DNA from: Caulobacteraceae bacterium UBA3198
Lineage (GTDB): Bacteria; Pseudomonadota; Alphaproteobacteria; Caulobacterales; Caulobacteraceae
NCBI GenBank assembly: GCA_002363865.1
Contig: DEWY01000004.1
Coordinates: 1 to 64,000 of the forward strand
Length of the DNA stretch: 64,000 nucleotides
Direction: 5' to 3'
Both the position numbers and the translations under genes were made by a program. This document shows, piece by piece, positions 45,035 through 53,220 of this stretch (the stretch's first letter is position 1; each line of letters opens with the position of its first letter). The notes beneath the pieces are model-generated. The model worked only from the letters and a program-made list of their open reading frames with translations. It was not told where the DNA came from and searched no databases.

Positions 45035-45592
45035 ATGAGCGACCTGAGCACCCAGATCGAGGGCTTGGCCGACAAGAGCCTGCTGCTGCTCGATGACGAC
45101 ACGGCCTTGCGAACAAGGCTGGGCCGCGCCCTCGAGGGCCGCGGCTTCGAGCCGGTCCTGGCCGCCAGCGTCACCGAAGCCCTCGCCGCGGTGAAGGTCT
45201 ATCCGCCGGCCTTCGCCGTCCTGGACATGCGCCTGGAAGACGGGACGGGCCTGAAGGTGGTGGAGGCCGTGCGCGAGGCCCGCCCCGACGCCAAGATCAT
45301 CATGCTGACCGGCTATGGCAACATCGCCACCGCGGTGGCCGCGGTGAAGGCCGGGGCCGTGGACTATCTGTCCAAGCCCGCTGACGCCGACGACGTGGCC
45401 CGGGCCCTGCTGGCCCTGCCCGGCGACGTGGCCGCTCCGCCGGAAAACCCCATGAGCGCCGACCGCGTCCGCTGGGAGCACATTCAGCGGGTCTATGAGC
45501 TCTGCGGCCACAATGTCTCGGAAACCGCCCGGCGGCTGAACATGCACCGGCGCACCCTGCAGCGGATCCTGGCCAAGCGCGCGCCGCGTTAA
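45035..45592 (+). CDS. regA: RegA/PrrA/ActR-type response regulator
   Basis: Partner of RegB that controls respiration, carbon and nitrogen genes according to redox. The receiver domain has LLLLDDDTALRTRLG, the phospho-acceptor Asp in FAVLDMRLEDGTGLKVVEAV, TGYGNIATAV and the Lys in DYLSKP. A Pro-rich linker leads to the Fis-type helix-turn-helix VYELCGHNVSETARRLNMHRRTLQRILAKR, split here around NVSETARRLNMHRRTL. The ATG at 45035 gives 185 aa, the usual length; ATG 44990 is an alternative. Confidence 0.93.
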   Translation: MSDLSTQIEGLADKSLLLLDDDTALRTRLGRALEGRGFEPVLAASVTEALAAVKVYPPAFAVLDMRLEDGTGLKVVEAVREARPDAKIIMLTGYGNIATAVAAVKAGAVDYLSKPADADDVARALLALPGDVAAPPENPMSADRVRWEHIQRVYELCGHNVSETARRLNMHRRTLQRILAKRAPR

Positions 45593-45596
45593 AAAC

Positions 45597-46049
45597 CTAG
45601 AGGCTCAGGGCCGCGCCGGCGCGCAGGGCCGCCAGGCGTCCGAACGCCACCGTCAGGGCCTTGCGCCGGGCGCCGGCCAGGCTCGCCACCGGCGCTTCCC
45701 GCAGCACCGCCCCGCCAAAGGCGTCGGCGACGATCAGGCCCGGGTCCTCGGGCAGAACCTCGGTGGGAAACTCCGGCGCCACGGCGAAGGCGAAGGCGTC
45801 GCAATAGGGCGCGTATTCCCGCCACTTCAGGTCTGTGCGGAAATCTTCCAGGCTCGACTTCACCTCGACGATGAAGAGGTCGCCGCGCCGCCCCAGCGCC
45901 ATCAGATCAGCCCGCCGGCCATTGGGCAGGCAGACCTCGGTGAGCGGCGCATAGCCGAGCGCCGCCAGCAGCCGCGCCGCGCCCCGGGTCACCGCCTGGG
46001 TGATCTGTGGCCGCGAGGCCGGCGTGCAGGTGGTGAGGACGAGATCCAT
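45597..46049 (-). CDS. mmcB: MmcB family DNA repair protein
   Basis: A 150-aa protein of the MmcB family (PF06319), a restriction-endonuclease-like fold linked to DNA damage response in Caulobacter. Marks are the RRADLMALGRRGDLFIVEVKSS segment, in pieces RRADLMAL and LFIVEVKSSLEDFRTDLKW, with the D-ExK nuclease-like signature, and YCDAFAFAVAPEFP. It converges on regA with only 4 bp between stops. No LexA-type box was seen before it. Confidence 0.88.
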   Translation of the reverse strand: MDLVLTTCTPASRPQITQAVTRGAARLLAALGYAPLTEVCLPNGRRADLMALGRRGDLFIVEVKSSLEDFRTDLKWREYAPYCDAFAFAVAPEFPTEVLPEDPGLIVADAFGGAVLREAPVASLAGARRKALTVAFGRLAALRAGAALSL

Positions 46050-46107
46050 GCCGCCACACTGTTCCGCCTTCGTTCCGGGCGCAAGGGGGCTCAGATCGCC
46101 AAGGGCC

Positions 46108-46653
46108 TCAGCGGACCTGCTGCGGGAATTCCAGCTTGGAAGTGTCGTAGCCCAGCTGCTTGATGCGGGCGATGGCCTGGGCCCGGACGGCCGCGGTCAG
46201 TTGCGGCGCCTTGGACAGCAGCCAGACATAGTTGCCCCCTGGCGTGCCCATGATCAGCCAGCCCTCATCGGTGCGATGGTCGAGCACCCAGTACTCCTGG
46301 TTCATCACCCCACCGAAGAAGGAGAGCTTGAACTTGGCGTTCTTCACCGGGTCGACCGGGGTGGCGCTGGCCTTCCACTCCTTTTTCGGACCGTCCGGCG
46401 CGCCCCGGCGGCAGGTCTGCACCACCGAATAGCCGGAGCCCGCGCGGGTCCAGTCGGCGGTGGCCGCCTCGCAGGCCTTCTGCATGGCGTTGGGGGTGCG
46501 CGCCACCTCGTACCAGCGGCCGGTCATCTTGGTCAGTTCAACCCGGCTGGCGGGCTCGGGCGCGGCGGCCGAGGCCATGGGCGCGGCGGCGACCAGGGCG
46601 GCGGCGAGCGCCAGGCCCGGGGCGAGGCGACGGGGGGAAGGGGCGATCAACAT
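46108..46653 (-). CDS. Bacterial lipocalin (Blc-like)
   Basis: A 181-aa exported lipocalin. A signal peptide (residues 1 to about 32) is followed by the lipocalin GxW motif in LTKMTGRWYEVARTPN. Other conserved strands are FKLSFFGGVMNQEYWVLDHRTDEGWLIMG in two pieces, and YVWLLSKAP with ARIKQLGYDTSKL at the end. No lipobox Cys follows the signal, so it may be free in the periplasm. Blc-type proteins bind fatty acids or lysophospholipids. The start at 46653 lacks a good ribosome site; a TTG at 46689 is the alternative. Confidence 0.85.
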   Translation of the reverse strand: MLIAPSPRRLAPGLALAAALVAAAPMASAAAPEPASRVELTKMTGRWYEVARTPNAMQKACEAATADWTRAGSGYSVVQTCRRGAPDGPKKEWKASATPVDPVKNAKFKLSFFGGVMNQEYWVLDHRTDEGWLIMGTPGGNYVWLLSKAPQLTAAVRAQAIARIKQLGYDTSKLEFPQQVR

Positions 46654-46690
46654 GGGCGGGAGGTTAGAAAAACAATGCGCCAGGAACAAG

Positions 46691-46719
46691 GACGCCCGCC
46701 GACAGGGCCGGCGGGCGTC
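46691..46719 (-). terminator. Terminator of diiron gene 1
   Basis: GACGCCCGCCG and CGGCGGGCGTC form an 11-bp stem around a 7-nt loop, 22 bp after the stop of the 46741-47871 gene. On the minus strand it is followed by CTTGTTCC, only mildly T-rich. The stem matches those at 17502 and 48049. Confidence 0.65.
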
Positions 46720-46740
46720 GCAGGATGACGAAATGTCGGG

Positions 46741-47871
46741 CTATTCGGCCGCGATGGTCACGGGCTTCAGGGCGCGTTCCTTGAAGTTGATCGCCTGCAG
46801 ATAGACGATGCCCTCCTCGGCGATGTCGTCGCCGACCATGCGGTCACCCTCGGACTTCAGCTCGTCCATGTCGACATACATGCCGTAGAAGGCCTTGGTG
46901 CGGTCGGTAATGATGCCGGCGTTCAGCAGGGTCTTGATCAACACCCGGAAGATGTTGGTCGATTCCTTCATGTCCTCGCGGCGGGCCTCGTCGGTGGCCA
47001 GCAGCTGGATCTCCTCCAGCACCTTGTCGGGGTCGAGGCCGAACTCCTCATAGAGGTCGCGCTGCTCGCTGGGCGAGACGAGGTTGAACAGCAGCACCTG
47101 GAAGCAGTGGGCCGCCCAGTCCTCGATGATCTCGTGTTCCTGCTGGGTCAGCTTGGGAATGGTGCGGTCGGCCCAGATCTTCCCGAACTTGTGGTGGAAG
47201 GCCTCGTCGGTCATCACCAGCTGCATGAGCTTGCGGCCCAGCGGGTCGTTGAGCTTCTGGTAGAAGGTGGCGAAGGCGCCCATGGCCAGGCCTTCCACCA
47301 GCATCTGCATGCCGATGATCTTCTTGTAGACCTCTGGGCTGCCGATGATGTCGACCAGCAGGTCCTGCAGCACCTTGGTGCATTCCACCGGCCGGCCCCA
47401 GCGGGCCTTGATGTATTTCGCGAAGGCCGTGACGTGGCGGGCCTCTTCGCGGGTCTGGTTGGCGGCGTACTCCTGCGCGCCCTGGTCCAGCAGCACATGG
47501 CAGAGGCTGGCCGACAGGTTCAGCGCGCCCTGCTCCCCATGCAGGATCGAGGAGAAGGAGCGCAGCAGCGACTTGTTGATGAACTGGGCCCGCAGGCTCG
47601 GGGTGTTCAGATGATCGCTGACATACTTGGTCTGCAGGGCGACGTTCAGCTCCTCCGGCACCAGGGGCTGGTTCTCCATGTCCCAGGGCTCGTCGAAGTC
47701 GATGTACTTCTTGTCCAGCGGGTCCCAGAAGTGGTCGTGGGTCGCCGAGATGATCTTGTCAAAGGCGGTGGACCGGCCGTTGTAGCGGTCCAGGTCGAGC
47801 ATGGACTCGAAATCGTCCGGCGCCACGGCGTCGTAGATCAGGTCCTTGGTGATGTTGCCGTCGGCGGCCAT
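46741..47871 (-). CDS. Ferritin-like diiron protein 1 (AurF/RNR-R2-like), tandem paralogue
   Basis: A 376-aa helical protein with a complete six-ligand diiron set: E113 (HGEQGALN), E143 and H146 (REEARH), E193 (LVEGLAMGAF), and E223 and H226 (DEAFHH). This E-ExxH-E-ExxH order is shared by ribonucleotide reductase R2, bacterial multicomponent hydroxylases and AurF-like N-oxygenases. The substrate is unknown. The opening GNITKDLIYDAV and FWDPLDKKYIDFDEPWD are shared with its neighbour at 48104. AGGAGGAACGA precedes the ATG. It has its own terminator and a TGACG-N4-CGTCA dyad 140 bp upstream, the same dyad found before paralogue 2 and before a ferredoxin reductase, suggesting an oxygenase fed by that chain. 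Confidence 0.8.
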   Translation of the reverse strand: MAADGNITKDLIYDAVAPDDFESMLDLDRYNGRSTAFDKIISATHDHFWDPLDKKYIDFDEPWDMENQPLVPEELNVALQTKYVSDHLNTPSLRAQFINKSLLRSFSSILHGEQGALNLSASLCHVLLDQGAQEYAANQTREEARHVTAFAKYIKARWGRPVECTKVLQDLLVDIIGSPEVYKKIIGMQMLVEGLAMGAFATFYQKLNDPLGRKLMQLVMTDEAFHHKFGKIWADRTIPKLTQQEHEIIEDWAAHCFQVLLFNLVSPSEQRDLYEEFGLDPDKVLEEIQLLATDEARREDMKESTNIFRVLIKTLLNAGIITDRTKAFYGMYVDMDELKSEGDRMVGDDIAEEGIVYLQAINFKERALKPVTIAAE

Positions 47872-48010
47872 TCGTTCCTCCTGGAATGATGTGGGATTGC
47901 CGGCGCCCTTGGTTCCGCATGCGGGTTGGCCCCGCTGTCGCCACGGATGGGCGGCTCTGTCCTTAGGAAAAGAGCCTGACTCCGAGACCGCTGTTCGTCA
48001 AAGGAAACCG

Positions 48011-48024
48011 TGACGCCGGCGTCA
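48011..48024. promoter_or_regulatory. Palindromic operator upstream of diiron gene 1
   Basis: TGACGCCGGCGTCA is a perfect 14-bp palindrome. It is identical to the site at 54473-54486 and matches 49350-49363 except for the centre. Toward the gene, a TTGACG hexamer (minus strand, 48001-47996) starts 9 nt after the site. It lies 140 bp before the ATG and after the terminator of diiron gene 2. Confidence 0.75.
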
Positions 48025-48039
48025 GTTTTGAGAGCGATC

Positions 48040-48075
48040 CAAAGAAAAACGCCCGCCGGGGGGGCCGGCGGGCGT
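48040..48075 (-). terminator. Intrinsic terminator of diiron gene 2
   Basis: ACGCCCGCCGG and CCGGCGGGCGT (48049-48059 and 48065-48075) form an 11-bp stem with a 5-nt loop. On the minus strand it is followed by TTTTTCTTT. It lies 29 bp after the stop at 48104 and isolates this gene from diiron gene 1. Confidence 0.9.
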
Positions 48076-48103
48076 CATCATCAGGTGCGAATGGACCTGC
48101 GCC

Positions 48104-49234
48104 TTACTCGGCGGCGATGGTCACCGGCGCGGCGTGGCGGTCCTTGAAGTTGATCTCCTGGAGGTACTTGATCCCCTCTTCGGCGATGTCGTCGCCGACC
48201 ATGCGGTCGCCCTCGGCCTTGAGCTCGTCCATGTCCACATAGATGGCGTAGAAGGCGCGAGTCCGGTCGGTGATGATGCCGGCGTTGAGCAGGGTCTTCA
48301 CCAGCACCCGGAAGATGTTGGTCTGCTCCTTCATATTCTCCCGGCGGGTCTCGTCGGTGACCATTTCGGCCATCTCGGCGATCACCTTGTCCGGATCCAG
48401 ACCGAACTCCTCATAGAGGTCGCGCTGCTGGCTGGGGGAGACCAGGTTGAACAGCAGGGTCTGGAAGCAGTGGGCCGCCCAGTCCTCGATGATGGCGTGC
48501 TCTTCGGCGTTCAGGTGCGGGATGGTCCGGTCGGCCCAGATCTTTCCGAACTTGTGGTGGAAGGCCTCGTCGGTCATCACCAGCTGCAGCAGCTTCTTGC
48601 CGGTGGGATCGTTGATATTGTTGAAGAAGGTGGCAAACGCGCCCATGGCCAGGCCTTCCACCAGCATCTGCATGCCGATGATCTTCTTATAGACCTCCGG
48701 GGAGCCGATGATGTCCACCAGCAGGGTCTTCAGCGTCGGGCCGCATTCGACCGGCCGGCCCCAGCGGGCCTTGATGTACTTGGCGAAGCCCGTGACGTGA
48801 CGGGCTTCCTCGCGGGTCTGGTTGGCGGCGTATTCCTGAGCGCCCTGATCCTTCAGCACGTGGCAGAGGCTGGCCGACAGGTTCAGCGCACCCTGCTCGC
48901 CATGCAGGATGGAGGAGAAGGACCGCAGGGCCGACTGGTTCACGAACCGGACGCGAGTCTTCCAGTCGCTGAGATGATTGGAAACATAGTCGGTGGACAT
49001 GGAGATGATCATGTCCTCCGGCAGGATCATCTGGTTTTCCATGTCGAAGGGCTCGTCGAAGTCGATGTACTTCTTGTCGAGCGGATCCCAGAAGTGATCG
49101 TGGGTGGCCGAGATGATCTTGTCGAAGGCCGTGGAGCGCGCGTTGTAGCGGTCCAGCTCCAGCATGGACTCGAAGTCGTCGGGCGACACCGCGTCGTAAA
49201 TGATGTCCTTGGTGATGTTGCCGTCAGCGGCCAT
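48104..49234 (-). CDS. Ferritin-like diiron protein 2 (AurF/RNR-R2-like), tandem paralogue
   Basis: Exactly the same length (376 aa) as its neighbour and very similar across its length, with the same six ligand positions: E113, E143/H146, E193 and E223/H226. The largest differences are at residues 68-101 (around LPEDMIISMSTDYV) and 163-170, which may shape the active-site entrance. ATG 49234 has a GGAGG at good spacing and starts MAADGNITKD like paralogue 1; longer readings upstream would add 31 unrelated residues. It has its own terminator and its own TGACG-N4-CGTCA site, so the two copies are transcribed separately. The role is unknown; an oxygenase or oxidase is most likely. Confidence 0.8.
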   Translation of the reverse strand: MAADGNITKDIIYDAVSPDDFESMLELDRYNARSTAFDKIISATHDHFWDPLDKKYIDFDEPFDMENQMILPEDMIISMSTDYVSNHLSDWKTRVRFVNQSALRSFSSILHGEQGALNLSASLCHVLKDQGAQEYAANQTREEARHVTGFAKYIKARWGRPVECGPTLKTLLVDIIGSPEVYKKIIGMQMLVEGLAMGAFATFFNNINDPTGKKLLQLVMTDEAFHHKFGKIWADRTIPHLNAEEHAIIEDWAAHCFQTLLFNLVSPSQQRDLYEEFGLDPDKVIAEMAEMVTDETRRENMKEQTNIFRVLVKTLLNAGIITDRTRAFYAIYVDMDELKAEGDRMVGDDIAEEGIKYLQEINFKDRHAAPVTIAAE

Positions 49235-49349
49235 GACTACGTCCTCCAGGCAGATGGGGGCAGGCTCTGTGGCCCTGGCTCCGCACCTTGCGGGCAGCCC
49301 CTTCGATCTGGCCTCAGTGATGCACATGAACGCCGTTCAGTCAAGAAGA

Positions 49350-49363
49350 TGACGGGGGCGTCA
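49350..49363. promoter_or_regulatory. Palindromic operator upstream of diiron gene 2
   Basis: TGACGGGGGCGTCA has perfect TGACG/CGTCA arms and a GGGG centre. It lies 116 bp before the ATG at 49234. On the minus strand a TTGACT (49344-49339) starts 5 nt after it, the same arrangement as before diiron gene 1. Confidence 0.7.
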
Positions 49364-49388
49364 CTTTCGCCTCCGAGGCGAGGACGGC

Positions 49389-49796
49389 TCAGTCGGCCGC
49401 CGCCTCGATGGCCTCGATCTGGTCATCCGAGAGGCCGAAATGGTGGCCGATCTCATGGACCAGCACGTGGCCGACCAGCTCCTCAAGGGTGACGTCGCCC
49501 CGGGCGGCCCATTCATCCAGGATGGGCCGTCGATAGAGCAGCACCATCGAAGGCTGGGTTTCCGGGTCCAGAACCGAGCGGTGGGCGAGATCCACACCGT
49601 GATAGAGGCCCGTGAGATCAAAGGGGTCCTCGATCTCCAGGGCGTCCAGGGTTTCCTGGTCGGGGAAGTCGTCGACCCTGATCAGGACGTGGCCGGTCAT
49701 TTGGCGGAACTGAGCCGGGAGGCGGTCAAAGGCGGCCTCGGCCAGGGCGGCCATGTCATCCAGGCTGGGCGCCAGGCCCGAAAAGCGGGCGGTCAT
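49389..49796 (-). CDS. Minimal zinc metallopeptidase (zincin_1 family)
   Basis: A 135-aa protein of the small MPN-less zincin family (PF06262). The zinc motif HExxHxxGxxD is in LVHEIGHHFGLSDD near the C-terminus. Before it comes the family's IRVDDFPDQ strand and the LYHGVDL and VLLYRRPILDEW stretches. It is often encoded as a lone cytosolic enzyme of unknown target. Its start overlaps the stop of the upstream gene by 4 bp. Confidence 0.87.
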   Translation of the reverse strand: MTARFSGLAPSLDDMAALAEAAFDRLPAQFRQMTGHVLIRVDDFPDQETLDALEIEDPFDLTGLYHGVDLAHRSVLDPETQPSMVLLYRRPILDEWAARGDVTLEELVGHVLVHEIGHHFGLSDDQIEAIEAAAD

Positions 49797-50383
49797 TCGT
49801 CGGCGATCACGGTGTGCGGCGCCTCAGGGGGACGCACCTCGAACAGACCGATGTCCAGGGGCTGCTGCGGCCGCAGGGCGCGCAGGGGTTGGCGGGTCAA
49901 CGCGTTCAGGGTGTCGCGGTCGGCCTCGGCGCCGGCGCGGCGGACCTTCCGCGCCTGGGGACCGTCCAGGGAGGCTTCAGCGCCGGCCCCCACCTTCCAG
50001 AAGGACACCTGCAGGCGCCACACCGTCGCAACCGGCGCAGCTGGCGCGGCCGGCCAGCGGCGGCCATCCTTGAGCACCGGCCGGGCCGGCGGCGGGGTCG
50101 GGCGACGCCCGCCCACCTGGACCGCCAACTCGGCCAGACGGCAGAAACGATCCTCCGGGGGCAGGCTGACCAGTCGGCCGGGCCGGTCGTCCTCCACCTT
50201 GCCGGCATAGGCGTCCAGGGCCGCCTCGCGGCTGGCGAAGTCGGGGCCCACAGGGCGGGTGATGAAGCTGACGGTCTGACCGCCCGCCAGCCCGCGGGCC
50301 TCCCGCTCCCGGGCGGCGCGGCCCAGGGGGGCGGCCAGGGCGGCGTCGGCGTCGGCTGCAACCGGATAGAGAATGGCGCTCAT
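49793..50383 (-). CDS. Hypothetical protein coupled to the metallopeptidase
   Basis: No family recognised. The 196-aa protein starts MSAILYPVAADADAALAAPL and has no signal peptide or membrane segment. It contains a DAYAGKVEDDRPGRLVSL stretch, a PEDRFCRLAELAVQVGG stretch, a Pro-rich middle, and VWRLQVSFWKVGAG. Its stop overlaps the metallopeptidase ATG by 4 bp, so it could be a partner or substrate of that enzyme. It is divergent from divL. Confidence 0.7.
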   Translation of the reverse strand: MSAILYPVAADADAALAAPLGRAAREREARGLAGGQTVSFITRPVGPDFASREAALDAYAGKVEDDRPGRLVSLPPEDRFCRLAELAVQVGGRRPTPPPARPVLKDGRRWPAAPAAPVATVWRLQVSFWKVGAGAEASLDGPQARKVRRAGAEADRDTLNALTRQPLRALRPQQPLDIGLFEVRPPEAPHTVIADE

Positions 50384-50505
50384 CGGCCCATTGTCGCTCA
50401 ATCGGCGTCCTCTGGGAACGCACCGTGCGTGCGACGTCCCGGTTTGGGTCCTATGTTGGCGGGTGGGTGATTCGCATCGGCGCAAGCGCCGTCGATGGAG
50501 TGATG

Positions 50506-52827
50506 ATGAACGCAGACGAACTGATCCTGGCGGCGGCTGCAGGCGCGGTCTGCCTGGCCATCTGCGCCACGCTCTGGGCGCTCGCCCAACAGCGGCAGGG
50601 ACGCCTGCGCCTGATCGGGTTGCAGGCCCGCGTGGCCGAGCTGGAAATGCGCGCCGAGGTCGCCCAGTCCTCGGCCGAAGCCTTCGACTCCGCCCTGCTG
50701 GCGGTGGAGGACGGCCGCGCCATCCTGGCCTCGGGCGAAGAGAGCCTGGCGGTGTGCGCCGCAGCCCTGGATCTGCTGGAGGTGGACGCCCAGGGCCTGG
50801 TCAACGCCCTGATGCGCGCCGACCCCGACCATGCCCGCAGGTTGCGGGCCCTGTTCGAGCGTGGCGAGGCTTGCGCCTTCGAAGTGCGCGGCCCCGCCGG
50901 GGTCGTGTCGGTGGAAGGCCGCGCGGCCGGGGCGCTCGCCTGGCTGCGCCTGTCGGCGGTGATCGGCGAGGACGCGGGCCTGCCCACCGCCCCGCGCTTC
51001 GCCGCCCTGCTGGACGCCCGACCGGGTCCCGCCTGGATCGCCTCGGCCGACGGAGCGCCGGTCTGGGTGAACGCCGCCTGGCTCGCCGCCGTGGACGCCC
51101 CCAGCCTCGACGAGGCTGCGGCCAAGGGTCTCACCTTCGACAAGGCCGCCGACGAGATCGCCAGCGAAGCGGCCAATCTGGCGCAGGTGCGTGAGACCAC
51201 CCGTTGGCTGACGCTCGGCGGTCGCCGTCGCGCCTTCCACATCACCGCCCGGCCGCTGGAAGGCGGCGGGGTCGGCGTCTGGGCCGAGGACGCCACCGAA
51301 ACCGAGGAGATGCGCGAGGCGCTCAAGCGTCACGTGGCCGCTCACGACGAGACCCTCAATCACATCGCCGATGCGGTGGCCATCTTCGGCGCCAACAAGA
51401 AGATGATCTTCCACAACACGGCCTTCGCCGAGCTGTGGGGCCTGGAGCCGGCCTGGCTGGGGGAGCGTCCCGGCCATGGCGAGTTGCTTGACCGTCTGCG
51501 CCAGCGCCGTCGCCTGCCCGAGACCGCCGACTATGTGAAGTGGCGCGCCGCCGAGCTTGACCGCTACGAAGCCCTGGGCTCCAGCCCCGATGACCTCTGG
51601 AGCCTGCCCGACGGCCGCACCCTGCGGGTGGTCCGCCAGCCCCACCCCATGGGCGGGGTGCTGCTGCTCTTCTCCGACATCACCGACGAGCTGAAGCTGA
51701 AGGCTCAGTATAACGCCCTGATCCAGGTGCAGCAGGCCACCCTCGACAAGCTGAACGACGCCGTCGCGGTGTTCGGCTCCGACGGCCGTCTGCGGCTGCA
51801 CAATGAGGCCTTCGAGCGGTTCTGGAACGTCACCCCGACCCAGCTGGATCTCGCCGGTGATTTCGAGGGCGTGGTCGAGCTCTGCGTGCCGCGCCTGCAT
51901 GACCTGAACTTCTGGCGGGAGCTGAAGGGGCGGGTGGCCGACCCCGACCCCAGCGCCCGGGCGCCGATCTCCGGCGAGGTGAAGACCTCGGACTCCCGGA
52001 TCGTGGCCTATCAGTCGCGCCCCCTGCCCGATGGCGCCACCCTGATCGCCTTCACCGACGTCACCGACGCCCGCAAGCTGGAGAGCGCGCTCGCCGACCG
52101 CTCAGCCGCGCTGGCCGACGCCGAGCGGCTGAAACGGGATTTCGTGGGCAATGTCTCCTATGAGCTGCGCACGCCGCTCACCACCATCATCGGCTATTCG
52201 GAACTGCTGGAGCGGTCTGGCGAGAACCTGTCAGAGCGGGGCCGCGGCCATGCCTCGGCGGTGCGCATGGCCGCCACCCAGCTGGCACGTTCCATCGACG
52301 ACGTGCTGGACATGGCCCAGATCGACGCCGAGGAGATGGCGCTGGATCTGGAGGATGTGCGAGTCGCCGACCTGATCGCCGGCGCCGCCGGCCGCTGGGC
52401 CCGGGCCGCCGAGGAGGGCAAGATCACCCTGAAGGTCGATCATGCCGAGGAGATCGGGGTGATCCGCGCCGACGCCCACCGCCTGGGCCAGATCATGGAT
52501 CACCTGATCGAGAACGCCATCCGCCAGACCCCACCGGAGGGGACCATCTCGATCTCCGCCCGCCGGGCCCTGGGCGAGGTCAAGCTGCAGGTGAGCGACA
52601 CCGGGCGCGGCATTCCCTTCCACGTCCAGGCGCACATCTTCGACCGCTTCGTCGGACGCGAGCGCGGGGGGCCTGGCCTTGGCCTGGCGCTGGTCAAGGC
52701 CCTGACCGAACTGCATGGGGGTTGGGTGGCCCTGGAAAGCGAGCCGGGGAACGGTGCGACCTTCACCTGCCACCTTCCGGAGCTGGCCCAGGCCGAAGCC
52801 GCCACCCACCGGGAACTGGAATTCTGA
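50506..52827 (+). CDS. divL: DivL-type cell-cycle kinase with Tyr at the phospho-acceptor site
   Basis: Essential regulator upstream of CckA-CtrA in Caulobacter, held in the inner membrane by one N-terminal segment (residues about 5-25). The 773-aa protein has several PAS-like domains (roughly 160-270, 285-400 and 410-520) and a DHp/ATPase module. The H-box reads FVGNVSYELRTPLTTIIGY: the usual His is Y552, the diagnostic feature of DivL (Y550 in C. crescentus). The ATP-binding motifs HLIENAIRQTPPEG, DTGRGIP and GPGLGLAL are present. ATG 50506 follows GGAG; an ATG one codon earlier is possible. A GATTC, a CcrM methylation site, lies 33 bp before the start. Confidence 0.93.
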   Translation: MNADELILAAAAGAVCLAICATLWALAQQRQGRLRLIGLQARVAELEMRAEVAQSSAEAFDSALLAVEDGRAILASGEESLAVCAAALDLLEVDAQGLVNALMRADPDHARRLRALFERGEACAFEVRGPAGVVSVEGRAAGALAWLRLSAVIGEDAGLPTAPRFAALLDARPGPAWIASADGAPVWVNAAWLAAVDAPSLDEAAAKGLTFDKAADEIASEAANLAQVRETTRWLTLGGRRRAFHITARPLEGGGVGVWAEDATETEEMREALKRHVAAHDETLNHIADAVAIFGANKKMIFHNTAFAELWGLEPAWLGERPGHGELLDRLRQRRRLPETADYVKWRAAELDRYEALGSSPDDLWSLPDGRTLRVVRQPHPMGGVLLLFSDITDELKLKAQYNALIQVQQATLDKLNDAVAVFGSDGRLRLHNEAFERFWNVTPTQLDLAGDFEGVVELCVPRLHDLNFWRELKGRVADPDPSARAPISGEVKTSDSRIVAYQSRPLPDGATLIAFTDVTDARKLESALADRSAALADAERLKRDFVGNVSYELRTPLTTIIGYSELLERSGENLSERGRGHASAVRMAATQLARSIDDVLDMAQIDAEEMALDLEDVRVADLIAGAAGRWARAAEEGKITLKVDHAEEIGVIRADAHRLGQIMDHLIENAIRQTPPEGTISISARRALGEVKLQVSDTGRGIPFHVQAHIFDRFVGRERGGPGLGLALVKALTELHGGWVALESEPGNGATFTCHLPELAQAEAATHRELEF

Positions 52828-52841
52828 GGACAAGCCGAGCG

Positions 52842-52870
52842 GCGCGGGCGGACCTGATGGCCGCCCGCGC
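52842..52870. terminator. Shared hairpin between divL and the ferredoxin gene
   Basis: GCGCGGGCGG and CCGCCCGCGC form a 10-bp stem around a 9-nt loop between the convergent genes ending at 52827 and 52880. There is no T-run, so its termination strength is unclear. Confidence 0.55.
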
Positions 52871-52879
52871 GCGTCAGTC

Positions 52880-53200
52880 TTAGTGCTGGCTCTCGGGCAG
52901 CCGGACGATCAGGCCGTCCAGGGCGTCGGAGACCTTGATCTGACAGGAGAGGCGGCTGTTGGGCTCGACGTTCTCGGCGAAGTCGAGCATCGACTCCTCC
53001 ATGGCCGAGGACTCGCCGGTCTTGTCTTTCCAGGCCTCGTCCACATAGACATGGCAGGTGGCGCAGGCGCAGGCGCCGCCGCAGTCGGCGTCGATGCCCG
53101 GGACGTTGTTCTTCACCGCGCCTTCCATCACCGTGAGCCCCGTCTTCACGTCCACGACGTGCTCGGTCCCGTCGTGCTCGATATAGGTGATCTTGGCCAT
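52880..53200 (-). CDS. fdxB: [2Fe-2S] ferredoxin (FdxB/FdVI, adrenodoxin-type)
   Basis: A 106-aa electron carrier of the vertebrate/ISC type. Cluster ligands are C40, C46, C49 and C86 (pattern C-x5-C-x2-C-x36-C), with an extra C44 as in many relatives. The acidic DEAWKDKTGESSAMEESML region is the usual docking surface for reductase and oxygenase partners. Such ferredoxins serve Fe-S assembly, P450s or oxygenases. It lies 20 bp after the reductase gene, so the two form an operon, and the operon carries the same operator as the two diiron genes. Confidence 0.93.
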   Translation of the reverse strand: MAKITYIEHDGTEHVVDVKTGLTVMEGAVKNNVPGIDADCGGACACATCHVYVDEAWKDKTGESSAMEESMLDFAENVEPNSRLSCQIKVSDALDGLIVRLPESQH

Positions 53201-53220
53201 GACTCCCTTTCGCGCCGCGT

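Noticed and set aside
50415..50444. GGAAC...GGTT before divL as a stress promoter
   Set aside because: The spacing is 21 bp, outside the 16-17 bp range.
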